The notes under the pieces: model-generated
Told to the model about the DNA's origin: nothing
Seen by the model: only the letters and a program-made list of their open reading frames with translations
Database searches by the model: none
Assembly (NCBI GenBank): GCA_944323035.1
Contig: CALUQY010000003.1
Location: 1-64,000 of the forward strand
Direction of reading: 5' to 3'
From: Candidatus Gastranaerophilales bacterium
GTDB taxonomy: Bacteria; Cyanobacteriota; Vampirovibrionia; Gastranaerophilales; Gastranaerophilaceae
DNA: 64,000 nt
Shown here: positions 16,774 through 25,326 of the stretch, piece after piece
Layout of the letters: every line of letters starts with the position of its first letter
How positions within the stretch are numbered: the stretch's first letter is position 1
Made by a program: the position numbers and the translations under genes

Positions 16774-17850
16774 ATGAAAATTCTGCCGGTCAACCTCAAT
16801 ATGTTTTCTGCTGTTAACAATAATAGGAGCTGTTACCAGACTCCGCATATAAGAATGTGTTTTAACGGCGAAGATTCTTTCAGTAGAACAAATTCTTTTG
16901 TGAATGAACAGATTCGTCAACTGGAAAATGATGTTAACAATAAAGTTCTGCCCTACCGCGATGAACACAGGGAAAAATTTATTGCACTCGGTAAAATCGG
17001 CTATGATTCTCAGGAAAAATTGAAGCTCGTTCGTGCTTATGAAACAGAGCTTATGAATAAAAAATTCGATGCCGGTGAAACCGAAACTTTCAAAAACGCA
17101 TCACAAAATGCTCGCATTTATGAACAATACAACAGAAATATCAAAGAATTTGAGCGTAATGAGCAATTTGTGCAGGAACACCCTCAATATGCCTCATCTG
17201 AACTTTTACAGGCTATTGAAAAAGGACGTGAAAAGGTTTACAGAGATAGTGAAGAGTTTGAAAAATTAAAACCCCATTATGAAAAATTCCAGAAAATTCA
17301 GGAGCAAATGGATGCTGAACTTTCGAATGTGTCCTCCGCTGCACTTCCGGAATTTCACGAAAAAATAAAACAGCTTGATATGCAAAATAAAACCGCAGCG
17401 ATGCTTTTTCTCGTTTCCGGTTACACTGATGTTCAGGAAATCAAAAAGGAAACCGGAGATATCATTCAGGAATACAAAGAAAATAAAGTTTCTTACGATA
17501 TCTTAAAACGCCTTGAAAAAGTAAATTATAAAATTCAAAAATTTGAAGAAGATGATAAAACCTCTGTTCTGGAATCAATAGATAATTTCCTTGAAGAAAA
17601 TAAAAATAGCGAAGCCGCTGAGCTGACAAAAGATGAAATTCATCAAACATATAAAACTCTCTTAGAAAATACGGATGAAATAATTCTAAAATATACGGGT
17701 GAGATGACAGCTTATAATGAGGTAAATCCTGTAAAAATTAGTCCGCGGATATTGGATAGAACATTTAAATCTCAAGAAAAGACAAATAAAATAATAAACG
17801 AACTTATCTTAAAAGAAAAAGAAAAATACTATAACTGTTCGTATGAATAG
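16774..17850 (+). CDS. Uncharacterised helical protein
   Basis: 358 aa, not recognised. The N-terminal 40 residues (MKILPVNLNMFSAVNNNRSC) are low in charge, and the rest is highly charged and helical with coiled-coil character (QIRQLENDVNNKV, EKFQKIQEQMDAELSN, ILKRLEKVNYKIQKFEEDD). There is no signal peptide or membrane segment. It has GGAGG before the ATG and its own promoter. The short N-terminal region ahead of a long coiled coil resembles many lineage-specific proteins of gut Melainabacteria, but that is an impression only. Confidence 0.7.
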   Translation: MKILPVNLNMFSAVNNNRSCYQTPHIRMCFNGEDSFSRTNSFVNEQIRQLENDVNNKVLPYRDEHREKFIALGKIGYDSQEKLKLVRAYETELMNKKFDAGETETFKNASQNARIYEQYNRNIKEFERNEQFVQEHPQYASSELLQAIEKGREKVYRDSEEFEKLKPHYEKFQKIQEQMDAELSNVSSAALPEFHEKIKQLDMQNKTAAMLFLVSGYTDVQEIKKETGDIIQEYKENKVSYDILKRLEKVNYKIQKFEEDDKTSVLESIDNFLEENKNSEAAELTKDEIHQTYKTLLENTDEIILKYTGEMTAYNEVNPVKISPRILDRTFKSQEKTNKIINELILKEKEKYYNCSYE

Positions 17851-17895
17851 TTTTGGTTTAACATTTGTATAGAAAAATTGGAACACCATTTTTGA

Positions 17896-18207
17896 TGTCC
17901 GAGAAAGGCTCGCGCCCGGCTGAGCCGGAGCCATACTTGTATCAATCGTTACAGTGAGCGTATACACTGAATGTGGAAGCCACTCAGTGGCCGAGTCTTT
18001 TGAGTGGCACTCTGCCGAGCAAAACAATCCGGTGAATTGTTTTGTGAGAGGTAAGCGGGTTGGCCTGCGTTACTCCGCCTGTCAAATCAAAGATTTGAAA
18101 CGGCGGTGATATTATGCTCGCCTGCTCCCCTCGTTCTCACGAGGTGACACCGCGAGCATCGGCTTACGCTTTGAGCAGGGCAAGCAGGCGACGAAGAACT
18201 GCTTTAT
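17896..18207. repeat. Dispersed intergenic repeat, copy D (long form)
   Basis: Begins TGTCCGAGAAAGGCTCGCG and ends GAAGAACTGCTTTAT. The outer stem is AAAGGCTCG with CGAGTCTTT, giving one G-T pair. It carries an extra module shared with copy E: a CAAAACAAT...ATTGTTTTG hairpin, then a region with CTCGTTCTCACGAG and GCTCGCCTGCT. The end overlaps the stop codon of the minus-strand SieB-like gene at 18204. Confidence 0.85.
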
Positions 18208-18476
18208 TTTAATCCTTTGTTTTTTGAAAGTTCTTCAATTATAAAGTCAATTATGAACCATACAATGTAAAATAAAAAGGCAGATACAGATAAAAGCCAT
18301 ATTAGACCAATAATTTCTCTATAATTGTTTACAAAATCAGAAATAGCTATCTGAATTAATATACTATGTGGAATAAATAGTAAGATACTAGTAAAAATAA
18401 AACAAATTCCAGACAATGTACTTAAAGGAATTCTCAGGCCAACTATTATTGATGATATTGTTTCAATAATTGCCAT
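18204..18476 (-). CDS. SieB-like small membrane protein
   Basis: 90 aa with two strong membrane segments (TLSGICFIFTSILLFIP and IIGLIWLLSVSAFLFYIVWFI) joined by a polar stretch, LIQIAISDFVNNYRE. The layout (helix, short polar loop with FxxxYRxxIGL, helix) matches the N-terminal half of superinfection-exclusion protein B-like proteins of phages and mobile elements. Known SieB proteins are longer, so this is a short form or a truncation. It lies just left of an att-like site, which fits a leftover of an older element. Its 3' end is embedded in repeat copy D. Confidence 0.65.
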   Translation of the reverse strand: MAIIETISSIIVGLRIPLSTLSGICFIFTSILLFIPHSILIQIAISDFVNNYREIIGLIWLLSVSAFLFYIVWFIIDFIIEELSKNKGLK

Positions 18477-18541
18477 ATTAATCCTTAATTTATTTATATC
18501 ATAAAAGCATAAAGGTTGTTATGTTAATATGTTTCTATTTA

Positions 18542-18559
18542 GTGACAATTTGGTGACAA
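18542..18559. repeat. Paired direct repeats GTGACAA, arm-site-like
   Basis: GTGACAA at 18542-18548 and 18553-18559, 11 bp apart. The position relative to a terminator hairpin and the att core matches the TGGGAACAA pair at 47814-47833. They are probably integrase arm-binding sites of an older element. Confidence 0.5.
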
Positions 18560-18576
18560 TACGCATATTTTAGCAT

Positions 18577-18611
18577 AAAAAAGAGAGTTTCAATTTTCTT
18601 GAAACCCTCTT
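18577..18611 (-). terminator. Hairpin homologous to the tRNA-fMet terminator
   Basis: AAGAGAGTTTC (18581-18591) pairs with GAAACCCTCTT (18601-18611), and on the minus strand a T-run follows. It closely matches the hairpin at 47854-47886 just downstream of the tRNA. It is probably the terminator that served the tRNA before element 1 inserted. Confidence 0.7.
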
Positions 18612-18618
18612 AAATCAA

Positions 18619-18882
18619 TTGGTTGCGGGAGTCCACATTGAACGTGTTTGGAAATTTGAAAGCAAAGTTATACGTACATCTTCGGATGAGGTAATTTCTT
18701 TCATAAGAAGAAAAAAGGTATTTTCTCGTAACTCACTGGAAAAAACTATGGGTTTAACTACTGGACAAGCCTACTGGTATATAAATCGATTACTTAAAGC
18801 TGGCATGATACGTAAACTGAAGGCAACAGAGTATGTTGGTAATAAAGGTAAACAACAGGCAATATACAAAATAAAAACCTAA
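18619..18882 (+). pseudogene. Winged-helix domain, probable severed 3' part of the serine recombinase gene
   Basis: An 87-codon frame whose only possible start is a TTG inside the att core, with no ribosome-binding site. It contains a winged helix: ISFIRRKKVFSRNSLEKTMG, then LTTGQAYWYINRLLKAGMIR and a short wing. In the integrated state it is probably untranslated. Joining the two att cores (as in the excised circle) puts this frame exactly in phase with codon 570 of the recombinase at 27406-29157, giving a 656-codon gene. Alternatively it is a separate small regulator that lost its start. Confidence 0.6.
18620..18631. other. Left attachment site core of element 1
   Basis: TGGTTGCGGGAG is identical to the 3' end of tRNA-fMet (complement of CTCCCGCAACCA) and to 29114-29125. 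Sequence left of it resembles the DNA downstream of the tRNA. Sequence right of it is element-specific. The 12-bp match alone is short, and the matched flanking layout is what makes it convincing. Confidence 0.7.
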
Positions 18883-18979
18883 AAATTTAAATCTTTTGGT
18901 CTATATCAAATCAATTATATGGATTATGACTTTAAATAGCATAAATAGTTTAATTGTTATAGCATAGGAGAGTTGTGGC

Positions 18980-20686
18980 ATGACAGAGAGAAGAGAAGGT
19001 TTTTATATAGAATTATTAGACTTGTTGAAACAAGACCCTGAAAATAGATTTTATTCAGAAAATGGAAAAGACCTACTCAGAAACAAATTGTATGAATGTG
19101 CCATGAAAATGGATAAAGACTTAATTAAGTTACTTTTATCCAATGAAAAAATTAAAAACAAGTTTTTTACCGATGTAGATGGATTGCTTGTCTTCGATAA
19201 AACAGCTTTTGGATGGGCGATTAATAACAAAGCCTTTTTAAACGATTCATATACAAGATTTAAGAATACTATCGGTTTAATTGACAGCAACGAACAGTTT
19301 ATCTCTTCTAAAAACGATGTTGTATTATCCTTCCCATATAAAGATTGTGTGTTAGAAGGTGGGCAGACAAAAGAAGACCAAAAAAGAGATGAAATATACT
19401 ATAACGAATTATTAGCTCCTGATGATGTTGATAGATTGCTAGCTCCTAAAGTTTTTACTAATGCTAAAAAATATACAAAAGATGGTGAAGAAGTAGTAAC
19501 TTCTTTCAATGATGATGACAATTTACTTATTAAAGGTAATAATTTATTAGCATTATCATCAATACTGAAACGATATGAAGGCAAAGTTAAATGTATTTAT
19601 ATAGACCCACCTTATAATACAGGTTCCGACAGCTTTAAGTATAATGACAATTTTAATCACTCTAGTTGGTTAGTATTTATGAGAAATAGATTGCATTTGG
19701 CAAAAAAATTATTGACAGAAGATGGTTCTATTTATGTGCAAATTGATAATAATGAATTACATTATTTAAAAGTGTTGATGGATGAAATTTTTGGAAGTGA
19801 AAATTTTCAACGAGAAATAATTTGGGTATTAAAAGGTGTGTCAGGTTATAAGAGTCTCATACAGAATTTTGTTAGAGGACATGAAACAATCTTATTTTAT
19901 ACAAAATCCAAGAATTTTGTTTTCAACAAACTCTATTTACCATATAGCAAAGAGCAAATTGCTCGATTTTCAAGTATAGATGAAAATGGAAGAAAATATA
20001 AAACAATAACTAAAGACAGAAGACTATATTTAGATGAAGCAAAAGGTTTGCCAATTTCTGATGTGTGGGATGATATAGCTAGTTTTCAAACAGTTGTTAA
20101 TGCAGAAGAAATAACTGGTTTTGCAACACAAAAGCCTGAAAAGCTTATAGAAAGAATTATTAACGCTTCTACAAATGAAAATGATATTGTTTGTGATTTT
20201 CAGCTTGGAAGTGGAACTACTGCTGCAGTTGCACATAAACTAAATAGACAATGGATAGCAATAGAACAGATGGATTATATAAAGTCAATTACATCAAAAA
20301 GGCTTAAAAATGTTATAAATGGTGAACAAGGCGGTATATCTAAATCTGTAAACTGGCAAGGTGGTGGTAGCTTTGTCTATTGCGAACTAAAAGAACTTAA
20401 CAAAAAGTATATAGATGAAATAATGTCTGCGAATGATGATAAACTTATTGAATTGTATCCTCAAATCACTGAGTCAGAATTTATCAGTTACAAAGCAGAT
20501 ATTAATAAGTTAAAAGAAGGCATTGAAGATTTTAAACGATTGGAAACGGACGAAAAAAGACGTTTCTTGATAGAGATATTAGACAAGAACTTATTATATG
20601 TAAATTATTCTGATATTGAAGATGAAGACTTCTGTATATCAGAAGATGAAAAAGCCTTTACAAAAAGCTTTTATGGAGATGTGTAA
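18980..20686 (+). CDS. Type III restriction-modification DNA methyltransferase (Mod)
   Basis: 568 aa. Beta-class adenine methyltransferase order: catalytic DPPYNTG (residues 209-215) precedes the target-recognition region, and the AdoMet-binding FQLGSGTTAAVAHKLNRQWI lies near residue 410. The N-terminal 100 residues are typical of type III Mod proteins. It methylates the asymmetric recognition site and is needed for Res cleavage. The res gene starts on the next base after its stop. It is the first complete gene of element 1. AGGAGAG lies upstream of the ATG. Domain order and length are normal. Confidence 0.93.
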   Translation: MTERREGFYIELLDLLKQDPENRFYSENGKDLLRNKLYECAMKMDKDLIKLLLSNEKIKNKFFTDVDGLLVFDKTAFGWAINNKAFLNDSYTRFKNTIGLIDSNEQFISSKNDVVLSFPYKDCVLEGGQTKEDQKRDEIYYNELLAPDDVDRLLAPKVFTNAKKYTKDGEEVVTSFNDDDNLLIKGNNLLALSSILKRYEGKVKCIYIDPPYNTGSDSFKYNDNFNHSSWLVFMRNRLHLAKKLLTEDGSIYVQIDNNELHYLKVLMDEIFGSENFQREIIWVLKGVSGYKSLIQNFVRGHETILFYTKSKNFVFNKLYLPYSKEQIARFSSIDENGRKYKTITKDRRLYLDEAKGLPISDVWDDIASFQTVVNAEEITGFATQKPEKLIERIINASTNENDIVCDFQLGSGTTAAVAHKLNRQWIAIEQMDYIKSITSKRLKNVINGEQGGISKSVNWQGGGSFVYCELKELNKKYIDEIMSANDDKLIELYPQITESEFISYKADINKLKEGIEDFKRLETDEKRRFLIEILDKNLLYVNYSDIEDEDFCISEDEKAFTKSFYGDV

Positions 20687-23302
20687 ATGACTTTTTTGTT
20701 TGAAGAGATAAAAACAATAAGAGAATATGCTCCAGAAGCTTATAAAGAGCTTCCTAAATATGTTGTACAGAATCTAACACAAAAGTATCAAATAAGACCA
20801 TATCAAGAGCAAGCATTTAGAAACTTTATTACATACTTTGAAAATGATAGATTACGTCATAGACCTTCACAAGTCTTATTCCACATGGCTACTGGTAGTG
20901 GTAAAACCCTAATTATGGCAGGGCTTATTTTGTATCTATACAAAAAAGGCTACAGAAATTTTTTATTCTTTGTAAATGCTGATAATATTGTTCAAAAAAC
21001 TAAAGACAATTTCATTAACAGAACATCAAGCAAGTATCTTTTTAATGATGAAATTAATATAGATGGGCAGTCTGTGAAAATCCGAACTGTTGAAAACTTT
21101 CAAGATTGGAATAAAGACGATATTAATATCTGCTTTACAACAATACAAGGTTTGCACATGAGTTTAAATCAATTCAAGGAAAATGGCTTGACTGATGACG
21201 ATTTTGCTGAAAAGAAAATTGTGCTTATTGCTGATGAAGCCCATCACTTAAATGTTGAGACTAAAAAAGGTTTAACTAAAGGAGAGAGAGAGGATAAGAA
21301 TAACTGGGAAACAACAGTAAATAGAATTTTTAACTCTGATGTAGATAACGTATTGCTTGAATTTACTGCAACTTGTGATTTAAAGAATCCATATATTTTG
21401 AGCGAATATGAGAAGAAAATTATTGTAGATTATCCATTAAGAAAATTTAGGGAAGATGGATACTCCAAAGAAGTTAAAACATTACAATCGCATGTACCTC
21501 TTATAGATAGGGTTTTACAGGCTGTTTTGCTGAGTCAATATAGATTAAAATTATTCCAGGATAACAAGAAGCTTATAAAACCAGTCATTTTGTTTAAAAG
21601 TGATAAGATAGATACCAGTAAGAAATTCTATCAGGAAGAATTTAGACCATTAATTGATAACTTATCTGAATCAGATTTGTTAAGAATCAGAACACAAACT
21701 TCAAACCCTCTATTAGTTAAGATGTTTGAGTATTTTGGCACTCATACAACTAATGAACAACTTATTTCTGAAATAAAAGAAGATTTTTCTCATGAAAAAT
21801 GTATTTCAGTTAATAGTAAAGAAGACAAAGGAACATATCAGCTACTTATTAACTCATTGGAAGACCGTAATAATTTAATAAGATGTATCTTTGCGGTTGA
21901 CCAATTAAATGAGGGTTGGGATGTCCTAAATCTATTTGATATTGTTAGATTATATGAAACTCGAAGTGCGGAAAGACATGGTGGTCCGGGAAGACAGACA
22001 ATACAAGAAGCTCAATTAATAGGTAGAGGAGCAAGGTATTGTCCTTTTACGACAACCGATAAATCAGAAAGATTTTTGCGTAAGTTTGATGATGATATAG
22101 ATAATGAATTAAGAGTTTGTGAAACACTTTACTATCATTGCATGTATAATTCATTGTATATATCGGAATTAACAACAGCAATGAAGGGTATAGGATTATT
22201 ACCTGATAACATTAAAGAATGTTCTTATATCTTAAAGGAAGATTTTAAAAGAGATATTATTTACAATAATGGTTTAGTATTTGAAAATGAACGTGTTGTT
22301 AAATCCAGAAAACAAATTACAGAATTGTTGCCATCTGTTAGAACGAAAGATTATGAAATAGATTTATCTTCTGGAGCAACATCTATTGTAAATCTTTTAG
22401 CACCATCATCAGATGGGGTTAAAACATTAGAAAGAGTTTCTACTAAGTCTTTTACTATTGGACAAATAGCAGAAAGGAACTATTCGATAGTACATAAAGC
22501 ATTACGCCAGTTTAATATCTTTAAATTTGACATTCTACAACAATACTATCCTAATTTAAAATCAACAAAACAGTTTATAACAGATAGTAATTATTTAGGT
22601 AATATAAAGATTAACATCAAAATTAGTAATGATGAAATTACAAATGAACAGCTTTATATAGCCTGTAAACGAGTTGTAGAAAAGATTTCAAATAGTATTT
22701 CGGACATAGAAGAAACATTTGAAGGAACAAAAGAATTTAAACCTAGAAAAATATGTGACGTATTCAGAGATAAAACTGTTAGTTATACAGACCCACATGG
22801 AGATGGTCAAGGGGTATCTCAATCTCATGGAGCTATTTCTGAACATTTAAAAGTAAATTTACCAGATGAAGATTGGTTTGTGTTTACTGATAATTTTGGA
22901 ACAAGTGAAGAAAAAGAGTTTGTTGCATACTTTAAAGACCATGTTCAGGACTTAAAGAATAAATATGAAAAAGTATATTTAATTAGAAATGAAAGACAAT
23001 TAAAACTATTCTCGTTTAATGGTGGTGAAAGATTTGAGCCTGATTATGTTCTTATAATGACTAAGCAAAATGGAAATATAACAGACCAGTATCAAATCTT
23101 TATAGAACCTAAAGGCTCCCATTTAATACAAAAAGATAGTTGGAAAGAAACATTTTTGTTAGAAATTGAAAGCAGTGGTATCCCTGTTAAAACATTGGTT
23201 GATGATAACAATTATAAAATTATTGGCTTCCCATTCTTTAATAGAGCAGAAAGACAATCTCAATTTAACGAAGCAATGAATAATTTGTTAGTTGCTGAGT
23301 AG
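20687..23302 (+). CDS. Type III restriction enzyme helicase/nuclease (Res)
   Basis: 871 aa. SF2 helicase motifs: Walker A HMATGSGKTLIMA (near residue 67), DEAH in LIADEAHHLNVETKKG (near 183), EFTATCD (motif III) and the late motif EAQLIGRGARYCPF (motif VI). The C-terminal endonuclease domain shows FEPDYVLIM...QIFIEPKGSH, the D-(x)-ExK core (near residue 785). It forms the type III complex with the upstream Mod. All motifs look intact, so the system should be active. Confidence 0.93.
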   Translation: MTFLFEEIKTIREYAPEAYKELPKYVVQNLTQKYQIRPYQEQAFRNFITYFENDRLRHRPSQVLFHMATGSGKTLIMAGLILYLYKKGYRNFLFFVNADNIVQKTKDNFINRTSSKYLFNDEINIDGQSVKIRTVENFQDWNKDDINICFTTIQGLHMSLNQFKENGLTDDDFAEKKIVLIADEAHHLNVETKKGLTKGEREDKNNWETTVNRIFNSDVDNVLLEFTATCDLKNPYILSEYEKKIIVDYPLRKFREDGYSKEVKTLQSHVPLIDRVLQAVLLSQYRLKLFQDNKKLIKPVILFKSDKIDTSKKFYQEEFRPLIDNLSESDLLRIRTQTSNPLLVKMFEYFGTHTTNEQLISEIKEDFSHEKCISVNSKEDKGTYQLLINSLEDRNNLIRCIFAVDQLNEGWDVLNLFDIVRLYETRSAERHGGPGRQTIQEAQLIGRGARYCPFTTTDKSERFLRKFDDDIDNELRVCETLYYHCMYNSLYISELTTAMKGIGLLPDNIKECSYILKEDFKRDIIYNNGLVFENERVVKSRKQITELLPSVRTKDYEIDLSSGATSIVNLLAPSSDGVKTLERVSTKSFTIGQIAERNYSIVHKALRQFNIFKFDILQQYYPNLKSTKQFITDSNYLGNIKINIKISNDEITNEQLYIACKRVVEKISNSISDIEETFEGTKEFKPRKICDVFRDKTVSYTDPHGDGQGVSQSHGAISEHLKVNLPDEDWFVFTDNFGTSEEKEFVAYFKDHVQDLKNKYEKVYLIRNERQLKLFSFNGGERFEPDYVLIMTKQNGNITDQYQIFIEPKGSHLIQKDSWKETFLLEIESSGIPVKTLVDDNNYKIIGFPFFNRAERQSQFNEAMNNLLVAE

Positions 23303-23512
23303 TCCAGAAATCAGTTCATTTCTCAAACAATAAATCTTTATTTGGATTGTCAATAAATTCATAAATTGATTAGGCATGAAATTTGTCAAATTCTAACAAA
23401 AGCGTATTATTATACAAATAAGGCTTAAACCGTTGCTATTGTTGATTAATCGGCATACTAAAGCCCATGAAAAGTTTTGCTGCATAATGTCATTAAATGT
23501 AAGATGAATATA

Positions 23513-23541
23513 TTGACATTTAAGGCAAGGTATGTCATAAT
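23513..23541 (+). promoter_or_regulatory. Sigma-70 promoter of the 92-aa protein and resolvase genes
   Basis: TTGACA (23513-23518) and CATAAT (23536-23541) with a 17-nt spacer, 38 bp before the ATG at 23580. The upstream 23303-23512 holds no gene. It may contain the resolution site of the resolvase, but I cannot define one. Confidence 0.7.
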
Positions 23542-23579
23542 GAATACATAAGGAACAGATAAAAGAAAGCAGGTCGCAA

Positions 23580-23858
23580 ATGAATAAACAAGAATTAAAC
23601 AACCAAGTAAAAGCAGTAAAAGAACTTTATTTATTGCAAGCTGAATTAAAAGCAGAAATCGAAAAGATTGAAAGCAATTTAAAACAAACTTTAGCGGATA
23701 ATAATTTGACTTTATTAATACTTGAAAACGGCACGATATCTTACAAAGAAGTTGTTAGCAAAACTCTAAATACAACAGAATTGAAGAAATCAGAATTTGC
23801 TTTCGTTTATAATCAATTCTTAACTCAAAAGTCTACAATGCGTTTTAAAGTGGCTTAA
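23580..23858 (+). CDS. Small coiled-coil protein of unknown function
   Basis: 92 aa, not recognised. The N-terminal half is helical with heptad character (LYLLQAELKAEIEKIESNLKQTL). The C-terminal half (GTISYKEVVSKTLNTTELKKSEF) resembles small phage and plasmid proteins that precede recombinases. It lies 34 bp ahead of the resolvase gene and shares its promoter. Confidence 0.65.
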   Translation: MNKQELNNQVKAVKELYLLQAELKAEIEKIESNLKQTLADNNLTLLILENGTISYKEVVSKTLNTTELKKSEFAFVYNQFLTQKSTMRFKVA

Positions 23859-23892
23859 TTAGCCACTTTTGACACAATCTAAAGGGGAAATT

Positions 23893-24576
23893 ATGACAAA
23901 TACGACATATAGAGCATACATAAGATGTAGTACAAAGCAACAAAGTTATGATTCGCAAATGAGGAGATTAAACGAGTTCTTGAAGAAAGAACCTGAAATA
24001 AATTTACCTATTGAAAATATCGTAAGTGAAAAGAGGACCGGGAAGAACCAAGACCGCCCATTGTTCAAAAAATTAGTTGCAGAACTTTTAGAGCAAGAGG
24101 CGAAGGGTAATCATCAATGCTTAATATTAGTCGAATTAAGCCGTTTTGGCAGGTCTTACGACCAAACAAAAAAGACTTGGAATGAGCTTACAAGTGCAGG
24201 TGTTGACATTGTAGTTACTTCTTTTGACATTTTGGACACTAGGAAAAAATCAATCAATCCGATTGCAACATGCCTGAGCGATATTGTATTCTCGATTCTC
24301 AATTATTTGACAGCACAGGAATTGGCGGAAAAAGAAGAACGCACACAAAACGGGCGTGAAGCTGCAAAGGCTAAAGGTGTTAAAATGGGGCGAAAAGAGC
24401 TTACATTTGATGATTTGCCAAAGGAATTTATCGAGGTTATAAAACGGGCAAATGGCACGGAAAGCAAAACGGCTCTAATGGATACAGTGAACGGCATGTT
24501 GAGTCGAAAGAAGAAAAAACCGATTAGTAGGGGAACATTCTACAATTACTTGCAAATTTACAATAATTTTAAGTAG
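23893..24576 (+). CDS. Small serine recombinase (resolvase/invertase family)
   Basis: 227 aa. The N-terminus AYIRCSTKQQSYDSQMRRL carries the catalytic Ser with the R and Q of the family. Later motifs are LVELSRFGRSYDQTKKTWNEL and a C-terminal helix-turn-helix region after KAKGVKMGRKELTF. The frame opens at a TTG at 23869, but ATG 23893 has GGGG upstream and gives the expected start. It probably resolves multimers of the plasmid-like element. It is distinct from the large recombinase at 27406. Confidence 0.88.
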   Translation: MTNTTYRAYIRCSTKQQSYDSQMRRLNEFLKKEPEINLPIENIVSEKRTGKNQDRPLFKKLVAELLEQEAKGNHQCLILVELSRFGRSYDQTKKTWNELTSAGVDIVVTSFDILDTRKKSINPIATCLSDIVFSILNYLTAQELAEKEERTQNGREAAKAKGVKMGRKELTFDDLPKEFIEVIKRANGTESKTALMDTVNGMLSRKKKKPISRGTFYNYLQIYNNFK

Positions 24577-24821
24577 GTAAAAGTTTGGGGAGTGTTGAAA
24601 AAATTTGTCAGCCAATAATCAAAATAAAAATCGAGGGGGTATATTTTAGCTCTATCCCCCCTAAAATCCTTATGTAGCTTACCTTGTGGATGTAGGACTT
24701 GTTTTATCATTACATACATGTAAAGGCTCTTGTACGCCAACCATGCCAGTGCTGCAAGCGTTTTAGACGTGTAAGAGCCTTATATTATAGGAGTTTTTGA
24801 GCTGTATATACGCCGACTGGG
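24577..24821. other. Non-coding region with strong hairpins, possible origin or structured RNA
   Basis: AAGGCTCTT (24723-24731) pairs with AAGAGCCTT (24773-24781), and the stem extends through two G-T pairs to about 16 bp with a loop of about 28 nt. Further left, near 24634-24662, AGGGGG and CCCCCT form a smaller hairpin. The region lies between the convergent resolvase and rep-linked genes. It could be a bidirectional terminator, a single-strand initiation site or a transfer origin. Confidence 0.45.
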
Positions 24822-25043
24822 CTATTTATTCAAGCTCGGCGTGAGTTTTTTTGCGATATAGGATTGATATTTACTATCTATTTTTTGTTGCAAGGCTTTG
24901 GCTTTTTCCGCTGGTGTCAGAGGTTTTGGAACTTCCGCAGTCTTTATAATATCGTCTTTTTGTTGCTTTTCTTTCTTTGTATTGTTTAAACATTCTTGTA
25001 GCACTTCTAATGCTATTTGATGTACTAATTCTTTATAATCCAT
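24822..25043 (-). CDS. Small charged protein downstream of the candidate rep gene
   Basis: 73 aa, not recognised. It is rich in Lys, Glu and Gln with a proline hinge (EVPKPLTPAEKAKALQQKID) and likely helices on both sides. AAGGAG precedes the ATG. It is the third gene of a minus-strand set with the 59-aa gene and the candidate rep gene, which suggests a plasmid maintenance or copy-control role, but nothing in it shows this. Confidence 0.6.
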   Translation of the reverse strand: MDYKELVHQIALEVLQECLNNTKKEKQQKDDIIKTAEVPKPLTPAEKAKALQQKIDSKYQSYIAKKLTPSLNK

Positions 25044-25146
25044 GTTTTTATTCTCCTTGTAAATTAAAATTTAATTTGGGGCTGTAGAAGGTCCGGGAAG
25101 GGACGTAAAAATACAACTAGGTATATTTTACACCCCTTAAATTTGA

Positions 25147-25326
25147 TTAATCAGGCTTCTTCCGCAATCTATTTACATTGTTTAAGTGCTTAATCCACTC
25201 TTTTTTCGCGGCTTCCAATTTTCGCATGTATTGTACAAAAGGATATGTTTTACCCTTTAATTTTGCCTTAAAGAATTCTTGAAATTCTTTATCATTCAAA
25301 AAGTCGTAAGTTTCAATTGTAAACAT
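25147..25326 (-). CDS. 59-aa protein following the candidate rep gene
   Basis: A short gene with start ATG at 25326, directly after the stop of the upstream gene, and GGAG about 9 nt upstream. The product begins MFTIETYDFLNDKEFQEFFK and ends in a basic helix (AAKKEWIKHLNNVNRLRKKP). It is not recognised. The tight spacing and good RBS support a real gene. Confidence 0.65.
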   Translation of the reverse strand: MFTIETYDFLNDKEFQEFFKAKLKGKTYPFVQYMRKLEAAKKEWIKHLNNVNRLRKKPD

